A stretch of 64,000 nucleotides of DNA. Origin: Lysobacter sp. (GTDB lineage: Bacteria > Pseudomonadota > Gammaproteobacteria > Xanthomonadales > Xanthomonadaceae). The position numbers were made by a program, and so were the translations under genes. Of this stretch, positions 1 to 7,012 are shown piece by piece. Each line of letters starts with the position of its first letter. Positions within the stretch are counted from its first letter, which is position 1. The stretch lies in contig WYBC01000019.1 of NCBI GenBank assembly GCA_011526085.1, forward strand, positions 62,001-126,000, given 5' to 3'. The notes under the pieces are model-generated. The model saw nothing but the letters and a program-made list of their open reading frames with translations, made no database searches and was not told the origin of the DNA.

Positions 1-52
1 CGACGGTCGGCCAGGGACGGGGCCCACGCGATACGCCACCGAGAGACCGTTC

Positions 53-322
53 TTGAACGCCGAACGCCACGACACCGCCAATCGTCCCGCCACGCGCACG
101 CCCCTGCGCGAGCATGTCGCGCATTCCGTGCGTCGCTATCTCGGCGATCTCAACGGTTCGGATACCCGCAATCTCTACGACATCGCGCTGCGCGAACTGG
201 AAATTCCCCTGTTCGCGGAAGTGCTGCAGCACTGCGACGGCAACCAGAGCCGCGCCGCGGCGATGCTGGGCATCCACCGGGCGACGCTGCGCAAGAAGCT
301 GAAGGATTACGGCATCGGCTGA
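53..322 (+). CDS. fis: Fis family DNA-binding protein
   Basis: An 89-residue protein, close to the usual length of Fis, a nucleoid-associated dimeric DNA-bending protein that controls rRNA and many growth-phase genes. The C-terminal helix-turn-helix is plain to see: [20 protein letters not shown] at about residues 64-83, the classic Fis-type HTH, followed by a short basic end. The N-terminal part (residues 20-55) has the dimerisation helices. It lies 90 bp upstream of purH on the same strand, an arrangement common in xanthomonads. In enterobacteria fis instead follows dusB; the gene before this one lies outside the window. Confidence 0.9.
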   Translation: MNAERHDTANRPATRTPLREHVAHSVRRYLGDLNGSDTRNLYDIALRELEIPLFAEVLQHCDGNQSRAAAMLGIHRATLRKKLKDYGIG

Positions 323-375
323 TCCGGGCACGCGTCGGCAGACGCCGTGCCGACACCCCGCGCGCGGGCGGCCTT

Positions 376-381
376 TATAAT
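376..381 (+). promoter_or_regulatory. Candidate -10 box for purH
   Basis: A perfect TATAAT lies 31 bases before the purH start codon. Four of six bases of a -35 hexamer (CCGACA, 350-355) are present, with a 20-base spacer that is longer than ideal. The match to the -10 consensus is the main evidence; purH may also be read through from fis. Confidence 0.5.
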
Positions 382-412
382 CGCGGCCTCCTCCGTCCCG
401 CCCCGCCTCCCG

Positions 413-1996
413 ATGACCAGCCACCTGCCCAGCGCCCCGGTGACGCTCCGCCGCGCGTTGCTGTCCGTGTCCGACAAGACCGGCCTGCTCGAACTCGCCC
501 GTGCCCTCGCCGACCGCAACGTCGAACTGCTGTCCACCGGCGGCACCGCCCGGGCCATCCGCGACGCCGGCATCCCGGTGCGCGACGTCAGCGAGGTCAC
601 CGGTTTCCCGGAAATGATGGACGGCCGCGTGAAGACCCTGCATCCGATGGTGCACGGCGGCCTGCTCGGCCGCGCGGGCACCGACGACGCGGTGATGGCC
701 GAACACGGCATCGGCGCGATCGATCTGCTGGTGCTGAACCTGTATCCGTTCGAAGCGGTCTCGGCCAATCCCGACAGCAGCATCGAGGACATCATCGAGA
801 ACATCGACATCGGCGGCCCGGCGATGCTGCGCTCCGCGGCGAAGAACTACGCCCGCGTCGCCGTCGCCACCGATCCCGCGCAGTACGCCGGCATTCTCGC
901 CGAGCTGGACGCCAACGACGGCGCGCTGTCGGGCAAGACCCGGTTCGCGCTCTCGGTCGCCGCGTTCAACCGCGTGGCGCAGTACGACGCGTTCATCAGC
1001 AACTATCTGTCGGCGCTGCAGGACGACGGTGCGCGCGCGCTGTTTCCGGCGCAGAACAACAGCAACTTCGTGAAGGTGATGGATCTGCGCTACGGCGAGA
1101 ATCCGCACCAGCACGGCGCGTTCTATCGCGACCTGTGGCCGGTGCCGGGCACGCTGGCGACGTTCTCGCAGCTGCAGGGCAAGGAACTGAGCTACAACAA
1201 CCTCGCCGACGCCGACGCCGCCTGGGAATGCGTGCGCCAGTTCGCGGCGCCGGCCTGCGTGATCGTGAAGCACGCCAATCCCTGCGGCGTGGCCGAAAGC
1301 GCGAACTGCGCCGACACCTACGAAGCGGCCTATGCCACCGATCCGACCTCGGCCTTCGGCGGCATCATCGCCTTCAACACCCGGCTGGACGGCGCCACCG
1401 CGAAGACCATCCTCGACCGCCAGTTCGTCGAAGTGCTGATCGCGCCCGACTACGACGACGAGGCGCTGGCCTACGCGAAGAAGAAGGCCAACGTGCGCGT
1501 GCTGCGGATTCCGCACGGCGACGGCCGCAACAACATGGACGTGAAGCGCGTCGGCTCCGGCCTGCTGATGCAGACCGCCGACATCCGCGAGGTGACCGCC
1601 GACGAACTGAAGGTGGTGACGAAGCTCGCGCCGACCGCCGCGCAGCTCGGCGATCTGCTGTTCGCCTGGCGCGTGGCCAAGTTCGTGAAGTCGAACGCGA
1701 TCGTGTACGCGAAGGACAGGCGCACCGTCGGCGTCGGCGCCGGCCAGATGAGCCGCGTCTATTCCGCGCGCATCGCCGGCATCAAGGCCGCCGACGCCGG
1801 CCTGGTCGTGCCCGGCTCGGTGATGGCCAGCGACGCCTTCTTCCCGTTCCGCGACGGCATCGACGCCGCCGCCGAGGCCGGGATCGCGGCGGTGATCCAG
1901 CCCGGCGGCTCGATGCGCGACCAGGAAGTGATCGACGCCGCGAACGAACACGGCCTCGCGATGGTGTTCACCGGCGTGCGGCATTTCCGGCACTGA
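413..1996 (+). CDS. purH: Bifunctional AICAR formyltransferase/IMP cyclohydrolase
   Basis: PurH carries out the last two steps of de novo IMP synthesis: formylation of AICAR using 10-formyl-THF, then ring closure to IMP. The 527-residue length fits the family. The N-terminal MGS-like cyclohydrolase domain starts at [20 protein letters not shown] with the STGGTARAI phosphate-binding loop. The C-terminal transformylase has [10 protein letters not shown] (catalytic Lys-His region) and the family C-terminal motif [20 protein letters not shown]. The ATG at 413 is preferred because homology begins just after it; an in-frame ATG at 347 would place the TATAAT promoter inside the gene. Other purine genes in the window are purD (4072) and purC (50531), so the pathway is scattered. 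Confidence 0.96.
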   Translation: MTSHLPSAPVTLRRALLSVSDKTGLLELARALADRNVELLSTGGTARAIRDAGIPVRDVSEVTGFPEMMDGRVKTLHPMVHGGLLGRAGTDDAVMAEHGIGAIDLLVLNLYPFEAVSANPDSSIEDIIENIDIGGPAMLRSAAKNYARVAVATDPAQYAGILAELDANDGALSGKTRFALSVAAFNRVAQYDAFISNYLSALQDDGARALFPAQNNSNFVKVMDLRYGENPHQHGAFYRDLWPVPGTLATFSQLQGKELSYNNLADADAAWECVRQFAAPACVIVKHANPCGVAESANCADTYEAAYATDPTSAFGGIIAFNTRLDGATAKTILDRQFVEVLIAPDYDDEALAYAKKKANVRVLRIPHGDGRNNMDVKRVGSGLLMQTADIREVTADELKVVTKLAPTAAQLGDLLFAWRVAKFVKSNAIVYAKDRRTVGVGAGQMSRVYSARIAGIKAADAGLVVPGSVMASDAFFPFRDGIDAAAEAGIAAVIQPGGSMRDQEVIDAANEHGLAMVFTGVRHFRH

Positions 1997-2004
1997 TCGC
2001 CGGC

Positions 2005-2517
2005 ATGGCCCCGATCCTCGTCCGCGACGCGACCGAAGCCGATTTCGACCGCATCGTCGAACTGAACGCCGCGGTCGTGCGCGAGACCAGCGCCATGGAC
2101 GCCGCGCGACTGCGGCACCTGCACGCGCTGGCCTTCCTGCATCGCGTCGCGATCATCGACGGCCGCACCGTCGGCTTCCTGCTCGCGATGCGCGACGGCG
2201 CCGCCTACGTCAACGACAATTTCGGCTGGTTCGCCGCGCGCCATCCGCGCTTCGTCTATGTCGACCGCGTCGTGGTCGACGCCGCGGCCGCGGGACAGGG
2301 CGTCGGCCGTCGGCTGTACGACGATCTGTTCGCGCACGCGCGGGAACACGGCATCGATATCGCGACCTGCGAATACAACCTCGAACCGCCGAATCCCGCG
2401 TCGAAGGCGTTCCACGACCGCTTCGGTTTCGTCGAAGTCGGCCGGCAGCACGTCGCCGATGGCACCAAACTCGTCTCGCTGCAGATCGCTCACATTCCGG
2501 ACGCCGTCACCGCATGA
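2005..2517 (+). CDS. GNAT family N-acetyltransferase
   Basis: A 170-residue protein with the GNAT fold, which transfers acetyl from acetyl-CoA to an amine. The strand 4/helix 3 acetyl-CoA loop reads [20 protein letters not shown] (Q-x-x-G-x-G/A type), and the C-terminal part has [19 protein letters not shown], the usual 'A..FY...GF' element. It starts 8 bases after the purH stop and overlaps the next gene by four bases (ATGA), so it is probably co-transcribed with both. The substrate cannot be read from the sequence. Confidence 0.85.
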   Translation: MAPILVRDATEADFDRIVELNAAVVRETSAMDAARLRHLHALAFLHRVAIIDGRTVGFLLAMRDGAAYVNDNFGWFAARHPRFVYVDRVVVDAAAAGQGVGRRLYDDLFAHAREHGIDIATCEYNLEPPNPASKAFHDRFGFVEVGRQHVADGTKLVSLQIAHIPDAVTA

Positions 2518-3392
2518 AAACATCGATCATCGACAGACCGCATCGCGCTCCTCGTTCTGACCGCGCGGCGCGCATGCGTCCGCGCGTCGCCTTCGCCATC
2601 GCCTTCGCCGCCGGCCTCGCGTCCCACGCCTTCGCGCTGACGCCGCAGGCGCCCGGTCGGGTCACCGATGCGGAGGCGCAGCGCCTGCTGCGCGAGACCT
2701 ATGGCGAACCGGCGACGCTCCAGGGCGAGTGGCCGGCGACATCCGGCGCCCGCAGCGAAGACGAGATCGCGCCGACCGCGCGCACCGTCTGCGCCGACAG
2801 CGGCGCCGATACCCTCGGCCCGCGCCGCATCGCGGTCTGCACCTCGTTCGCGGACGCCGGCCACGCGCAGTCCGGCGAAGTCGATCTGTTCCTGCTGCTC
2901 GACCCGCGCGGCGGGGAAACGCGGGCGCGGATCGGCGCGCGGGAACGCGGCGTGCAGACCGGCGGCTGGGGCTCGCCCGGCGAAGTGACGTTCCAGGAGA
3001 TCGGCCCGGGGCGCATCGCGTTCGCACTGGCGTCGGGCTATTCGAACATGGGCTGGTCGACCGGCCATGTCTCGCTGTATGACACGGAGAACGGCCACGC
3101 GGAGAGCGACAAGTTCGAAAACGTGCTGTCGATCGCGACCGAGCTGAGCAACGGCGGCGCCTGCGATCCCGACGAAGACCGCGGATGCCGCGCCCGTGAG
3201 ATCGACCTCACCTGCGCGCTGCGCTTCGACCGCAACCGCATCGACGCCGGCCGCTACGCCGTGTCGATCGCGGTCTCGGGCACGCGCGGCGGACGCAAGG
3301 TCGCGCGCACGATCCCGGTGCCGTTCGATGCCGGCCGCTATCGCATCGACCCCGCCACCCTGCAGCGCGACGGCTGCGACGAAGGCTTCTGA
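2514..3392 (+). CDS. Secreted protein of unknown function
   Basis: I do not recognise this 292-residue protein. Its ATG overlaps the acetyltransferase stop. Residue 21 is a second Met (start 2574), and from there the sequence reads as a clean signal peptide ([21 protein letters not shown]), so the real start may be 2574. The mature part has four cysteines in two close groups ([21 protein letters not shown]), suggesting disulphides in the periplasm. Translational coupling to the acetyltransferase upstream and the secreted protein downstream suggests one operon. No catalytic motif was seen. Confidence 0.7.
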   Translation: MKTSIIDRPHRAPRSDRAARMRPRVAFAIAFAAGLASHAFALTPQAPGRVTDAEAQRLLRETYGEPATLQGEWPATSGARSEDEIAPTARTVCADSGADTLGPRRIAVCTSFADAGHAQSGEVDLFLLLDPRGGETRARIGARERGVQTGGWGSPGEVTFQEIGPGRIAFALASGYSNMGWSTGHVSLYDTENGHAESDKFENVLSIATELSNGGACDPDEDRGCRAREIDLTCALRFDRNRIDAGRYAVSIAVSGTRGGRKVARTIPVPFDAGRYRIDPATLQRDGCDEGF

Positions 3393-3402
3393 GGACACCG
3401 GC

Positions 3403-4020
3403 ATGACCGCGATCGCCCACATGGTCCGCGTCGCATGCGCGCTGGTCGTCGCCACGGCGCTCTGCGCGTCGGCGCCGTCTCACGCGCAGGACACGACCGC
3501 CACGGACAATCCGCAGACGCAGGTCTTCGCCGACCAGTTCGCCGCAGGCTGTCACGACATGATCGCGACCTCGATGCCGGAATCGATCCGCAATGACGTC
3601 GGCGAGGGCGCCACCGCCGAACTGATCGCGGAGATGATCGCGGTCGGCCGCGCCGGCATCTGCGAGTGCTTCGTCGACGCGCTGCGCCGGCAACCCGACT
3701 CGGCCATCGGCGCATCCGTCATGGAGAAGATGGAACCGCAGTTCGACGCCTGCATGGCCGCCGCGCTGAAGCCGCGGATGGCCCGCATCTGCACGGAAGC
3801 ACAGCGCAGCGGCGCCGACGACACCGCACCCGACTGCGCCTGTCTGGCGGACGCCGTCGCCGCGCTCGACGACGACGCGCTGGGCGCCGGCGCGAACGAT
3901 CTGTTCGACGTGCTCGATTCCACCCGCGACATCCCCGGCTCCGCCGGTGCGGTCGGCGAGGCCGCGCGACGCTGCGCCCGGCTTCGAGGCCCGGACGACG
4001 GCGGCGCGCAACGCCGCTGA
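3403..4020 (+). CDS. Cysteine-rich secreted protein, unknown function
   Basis: A 205-residue protein starting 10 bases after the preceding gene. Residues 1-29 form a signal peptide ending near SAPSHAQD. The mature part has cysteines in the order C-x(n)-CxC, C, C, CxC, C (CHDM, GICECF, FDACM, RICTE, PDCACL, RRCARL), so it is probably disulphide-bonded in the periplasm. It resembles other small xanthomonad secreted proteins of unknown role; I cannot assign a family. The start at 3403 is chosen because it is the first codon of the signal peptide. Confidence 0.72.
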   Translation: MTAIAHMVRVACALVVATALCASAPSHAQDTTATDNPQTQVFADQFAAGCHDMIATSMPESIRNDVGEGATAELIAEMIAVGRAGICECFVDALRRQPDSAIGASVMEKMEPQFDACMAAALKPRMARICTEAQRSGADDTAPDCACLADAVAALDDDALGAGANDLFDVLDSTRDIPGSAGAVGEAARRCARLRGPDDGGAQRR

Positions 4021-4071
4021 CGCACGCATCCCCATTCCGCATTTCCGTTTCTTTCCGCGAGGATTTCCGTC

Positions 4072-5361
4072 ATGAAGGTTCTGGTCATCGGTTCGGGCGG
4101 TCGCGAACACGCCCTCGCCTGGAAACTCGCGCAGTCGGCGCGCGTCGACGAGGTGATCGTCGCGCCCGGCAACGCCGGCACCGCGACCGAAGCGAAGTGC
4201 CGCAACGCGGACGTGAAAGCCACCGATCTCGACGCGCTGGTCGCTCTGGTGCGCGCCGAAGGCATCGCCGTCACCGTCGTCGGCCCGGAAGGCCCGCTGG
4301 TCGCCGGCGTGGTCGACCGCTTCCGCGCGGAGGGCCTGCGCATCTTCGGGCCCACCGCCGCCGCCGCGCAGTTGGAGGGCAGCAAGGCGTTCGCGAAGGA
4401 CTTCCTCGCCCGCCACGGCATTCCGACCGCGCATTACGCGGTGCATACCGATCTCGATGCGGCGCTCGCCCATCTGCGCGACAAGGGTGCGCCGATCGTG
4501 GTGAAGGCCGACGGCCTCGCCGCCGGCAAGGGCGTGATCGTGGCGATGACGCTCGACGAAGCCGAAGCCGCCGTGCGCGACATGCTGTCCGGCAACGCGT
4601 TCGGCGAAGCCGGGTCGCGGGTGGTGATCGAGGAATTCCTCGACGGCGAGGAAGCGAGCTTCATCTCGATGGTCGACGGCGTCACCGCGCTGCCGATGGC
4701 GACCTCGCAGGATCACAAGCGCGTCGGCGACGGCGACACCGGCCCGAACACCGGCGGCATGGGCGCCTACTCGCCCGCGCCGGTGGTCACGCCCGAGGTG
4801 CATGCGCGGATCATGCGCGAAGTGGTCGAGCCGACCGTGCGCGGGATGGCCGCGGACGGCGTGCCGTTCACCGGCTTCCTCTACGCGGGCCTGATGATCG
4901 ACGCCCACGGCGCGCCGAAGGTGATCGAATTCAACGTGCGCTTCGGCGACCCGGAAACCCAGCCGGTGATGCTGCGGCTGGATTCGGACCTGCTGGATCT
5001 GGTGGACGCGGCGATCGACGGACGCCTGCATGCGATCGAAGCGCGCTGGAACCCGCGGCCGTCGCTGGGCGTGGTGATGGCGGCCGCGCACTATCCCGAA
5101 ACGCCGAAGACCGGCGACGCGATTTCCGGCCTCGACGCGCCGCCGCCGATGGGCGCCAAGGTCTTCCACGCCGGCACCCGCCTGGACGACGCCGGCCGCG
5201 TGGTCACCAGCGGTGGACGCGTGCTGTGCGTATGCGCACTGGGCGAGACCGTGGCCGCTGCGCAGCGCGACGCGTATGCCGCGGTCGCGACGATCGGCTG
5301 GGACGGCGAATTCCACCGCAACGACATCGGCTGGCGAGCGATCGCGCGCGAACGCGACTGA
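4072..5361 (+). CDS. purD: Phosphoribosylamine--glycine ligase
   Basis: PurD (GAR synthetase) joins phosphoribosylamine and glycine with ATP in the second step of purine synthesis. The 429 residues match the family. It opens with MKVLVIGSGGREHALAWKL, the PurD N-terminal signature. The ATP-grasp region has IVVKADGLAAGKGVIVA and the metal-binding segment KVIEFNVRFGDPETQ. A GAGG ribosome-binding site (4059-4062) lies before the ATG. It is followed by a repeat hairpin that separates it from the convergent macrodomain gene. Confidence 0.97.
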   Translation: MKVLVIGSGGREHALAWKLAQSARVDEVIVAPGNAGTATEAKCRNADVKATDLDALVALVRAEGIAVTVVGPEGPLVAGVVDRFRAEGLRIFGPTAAAAQLEGSKAFAKDFLARHGIPTAHYAVHTDLDAALAHLRDKGAPIVVKADGLAAGKGVIVAMTLDEAEAAVRDMLSGNAFGEAGSRVVIEEFLDGEEASFISMVDGVTALPMATSQDHKRVGDGDTGPNTGGMGAYSPAPVVTPEVHARIMREVVEPTVRGMAADGVPFTGFLYAGLMIDAHGAPKVIEFNVRFGDPETQPVMLRLDSDLLDLVDAAIDGRLHAIEARWNPRPSLGVVMAAAHYPETPKTGDAISGLDAPPPMGAKVFHAGTRLDDAGRVVTSGGRVLCVCALGETVAAAQRDAYAAVATIGWDGEFHRNDIGWRAIARERD

Positions 5362-5387
5362 CGCCTCGCACGAGGCGGGAGCCCCCG

Positions 5388-5460
5388 GTAGGAGCGACGC
5401 AAGTCGCGACAGGCTGCGGGAAAGTCTCCGAAAAGCGTCGCGACTTCCGTCGCTCCCGCA
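5388..5460. repeat. REP-like inverted repeat pair after purD
   Basis: Two copies of the genome-typical element (core GTAGGAGCGACG then AAGTCGCGAC) face each other: 5388-5410 forward and 5436-5460 reversed (CGTCGCGACTTCCGTCGCTC). Together they can fold into a long hairpin in the gap between purD and the convergent macrodomain gene, where such elements often end or protect transcripts. The same family recurs at 16201-16847, 33171 and 58044. Confidence 0.8.
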
Positions 5461-5482
5461 GGGGCTTCGGCGGCATGACCGC

Positions 5483-5959
5483 TCAGCGCGACGCCTGCGG
5501 CAGATAGCGCACGATCCGCACGTCGATGGCGGCATCGATGTCGGCGAGGGTTTCGTGCATGAGCCGCAGGGCCTGGTCTTCGTCGAAGCCGCCCGAACCG
5601 GCGCCGATCACCGGAAACGCGATGCTGGCGATCCCCTGGCGCTGCGCCAGCGTCATCGCCGAGCGCACGGATGTCCGGATCGAATACGGCGACGCGCGCC
5701 ACAGCAGATCGATGCCGGCGACATGGAGGATCGTCTTGAACGGCAGGCGCCCGGCCGACGTGGCGACCGCCTCGCCCAGCGGAATCGGGCCGGCGCGGCC
5801 GACCTCGATGAAGGGACGGTAGCCGCCGCGGCGCTTGATCGCGCCCGACACGCCCTGCGGCAACAACAGCCACCACGGGATGATGTTGCGATTCCAGGCA
5901 TTGACGATGGCCTCGACCGGCTGATCGAGCAGATCGCCATCGACGACGGACGCCCGCAT
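5483..5959 (-). CDS. Macrodomain protein (ADP-ribose binding)
   Basis: A 158-residue, single-domain macro protein. Members bind ADP-ribose and often hydrolyse O-acetyl-ADP-ribose or ADP-ribosyl groups on proteins. The family landmarks are present: GDLLDQPVEAIVNAWN near the N-terminus (with the Asn of the binding pocket), LPQGVSGAIKRRGG, and the phosphate loop FPVIGAGSGGF. The motif is NAWNRN rather than the more usual NAAN. It starts 16 bases after the stop of the XRE regulator upstream, so the two are probably co-transcribed, which ties an ADP-ribose enzyme to a dedicated regulator. Confidence 0.88.
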   Translation of the reverse strand: MRASVVDGDLLDQPVEAIVNAWNRNIIPWWLLLPQGVSGAIKRRGGYRPFIEVGRAGPIPLGEAVATSAGRLPFKTILHVAGIDLLWRASPYSIRTSVRSAMTLAQRQGIASIAFPVIGAGSGGFDEDQALRLMHETLADIDAAIDVRIVRYLPQASR

Positions 5960-5975
5960 GCGCGACGGACGGGGT

Positions 5976-6380
5976 TCAGCGGCCGCGCTTGGCGGCCTTG
6001 CCGGTCGCGTGCTGCTTGCCGAGTTCGTCGATCAGGCTGCGCACCAGTTTGCGCTGCGAGGCCGGCAGTTTCAGGAACGCTTCGATGGCGAGCTGATCGT
6101 GCGGATTCATCCGCCACTCGCCACGGGCTTCGCGCACGCGCTTGTCGTCGCCGAACTGCAGTTGCTGTGGTTCGATCGACAGCATCTTGGCGAGGGCGCG
6201 CATGTTGCCCTGTCGCGGCATGGCGCGGCCGTTCAGCCAGCCGGACACGGCCTGCTGGGAGACGGGTTCGCCGCCGAAGCGGGCGAGCAGCCGCACCAGT
6301 TCGGCCGGGCTCTCGCTCATGCCGGCCTGGCGCAGCGCGGCCCGGAGGCGGTCGCTGAAGGCGTCTTGTTCCGTTTTCAT
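5976..6380 (-). CDS. XRE/Cro-like transcriptional regulator (copy 1)
   Basis: A 134-residue regulator with an N-terminal helix-turn-helix (about residues 7-68). The recognition segment reads GGEPVSQQAVSGWLNGRAMP, typical of Cro/CI-like repressors that bind DNA as dimers. The C-terminal half (WRMNPHDQLAIEAFLKLPAS) is shared with the paralogue just upstream. It is followed after 16 bases by the macrodomain gene, which it may control. Its -10-like box ends exactly six bases before the ATG, so the message is probably leaderless. Confidence 0.82.
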   Translation of the reverse strand: MKTEQDAFSDRLRAALRQAGMSESPAELVRLLARFGGEPVSQQAVSGWLNGRAMPRQGNMRALAKMLSIEPQQLQFGDDKRVREARGEWRMNPHDQLAIEAFLKLPASQRKLVRSLIDELGKQHATGKAAKRGR

Positions 6381-6386
6381 GCGCCG

Positions 6387-6392
6387 ACCTTA
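6387..6392 (-). promoter_or_regulatory. -10 box of a probable leaderless promoter, XRE copy 1
   Basis: On the minus strand TAAGGT is followed by exactly six bases and then the ATG, so transcription should begin at or next to the start codon. There is no Shine-Dalgarno sequence. The same geometry is seen for XRE copy 2, thiS and thiG. Confidence 0.45.
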
Positions 6393-6407
6393 GGCCGGCG
6401 TCGCGTC

Positions 6408-6460
6408 GGATGTGAAAGTCGCGGTTGTCGATCACATCCAATCCGTGTTGTAACGCAACA
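6408..6460. promoter_or_regulatory. Candidate operators upstream of XRE copy 1
   Basis: Two dyads lie in the 133-bp gap before XRE copy 1: GGATGTGA (6408-6415) paired with TCACATCC (6432-6439), and TGTTG-TAACG-CAACA (6446-6460). Regulators of this type usually repress their own promoter through such sites. There is no direct evidence of binding. Confidence 0.3.
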
Positions 6461-6513
6461 GATTCGTGGATTCCGGGTGTATCCGGCCCGCGCAAGCTGT
6501 CAGATGATGCAGG

Positions 6514-6909
6514 TCAGGTTTTTTTCGAAGTTGTGGACGACTTCACGAATTCATCGATGACATGACGCAGCAGCTTGCGCTGCGCGGTCGGCAACTGCAG
6601 GAACGCTTCGATCGCCAGCTGATCGCGCGGATCCAGCCGCCACTCCCCGCGCGGTTCGCGGATGCGCTTGCCGTCGTCGCCGTACTGCAGCTGCTGCGGT
6701 TCCATCGACAGCATCTTCGCCAGCGCTTTCAGATTGGCCTGCCTTGGCATGGCGCGCCCCTTCAGCCAGCCGGAAACGGCTTGCTGTGAGACCGGCTCGC
6801 CGCCGAAGCGCGCGAGCAGGCGGACCAGCTCGACCGGACTTTCGCCGAGACCCGCCCGTTGCAAGGCAGCGCGCAGCCGTTCGCTGAACGCGGATTGTTC
6901 ATTCCTCAT
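6514..6909 (-). CDS. XRE/Cro-like transcriptional regulator (copy 2)
   Basis: A 131-residue paralogue of the next gene downstream, with the same order of parts: HTH with GGEPVSQQAVSGWLKGRAMP, then a shared C-terminal half (WRLDPRDQLAIEAFLQLPTA). The tails differ (this one ends in KSSTTSKKT). The ATG at 6909 is preferred over the GTG one codon earlier because it aligns with the paralogue and lies six bases from a TAACGT box. The pair looks like a tandem duplication that has begun to diverge. It is transcribed away from the large gene at 7013. Confidence 0.8.
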   Translation of the reverse strand: MRNEQSAFSERLRAALQRAGLGESPVELVRLLARFGGEPVSQQAVSGWLKGRAMPRQANLKALAKMLSMEPQQLQYGDDGKRIREPRGEWRLDPRDQLAIEAFLQLPTAQRKLLRHVIDEFVKSSTTSKKT

Positions 6910-6915
6910 CACCTG

Positions 6916-6921
6916 ACGTTA
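6916..6921 (-). promoter_or_regulatory. -10 box of a probable leaderless promoter, XRE copy 2
   Basis: TAACGT on the minus strand is followed by six bases and the ATG at 6909, the same layout as for XRE copy 1. Confidence 0.4.
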
Positions 6922-6954
6922 GGCCGGTGCACGCCGGCGTTGGAAAGATATGAT

Positions 6955-6983
6955 TTGTACCGTATCAAACTTTTTGTTAATTT
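6955..6983 (+). promoter_or_regulatory. Candidate promoter for the gene at 7013
   Basis: TTGTAC (6955-6960) and TAATTT (6978-6983), spaced by 17 bases, lie in a short AT-rich stretch that stands out from the GC-rich surroundings. The start codon at 7013 follows about 30 bases later, with a GGAGG ribosome-binding site at 7002-7006. Confidence 0.45.
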
Positions 6984-7012
6984 GCACGACAGGGGAATCA
7001 CGGAGGACGCGG

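Noticed and set aside
3208-5535. A 775-codon open frame on the minus strand
   Set aside because: It lies antisense to purD and a secreted-protein gene, has Arg/Gly/Ala-rich low-complexity content typical of GC-rich shadow frames, and no ribosome-binding site or known motif.
5976-6909. Prophage remnant around the XRE regulators
   Set aside because: No integrase, structural gene or attachment site is present; the regulators alone do not support a phage.
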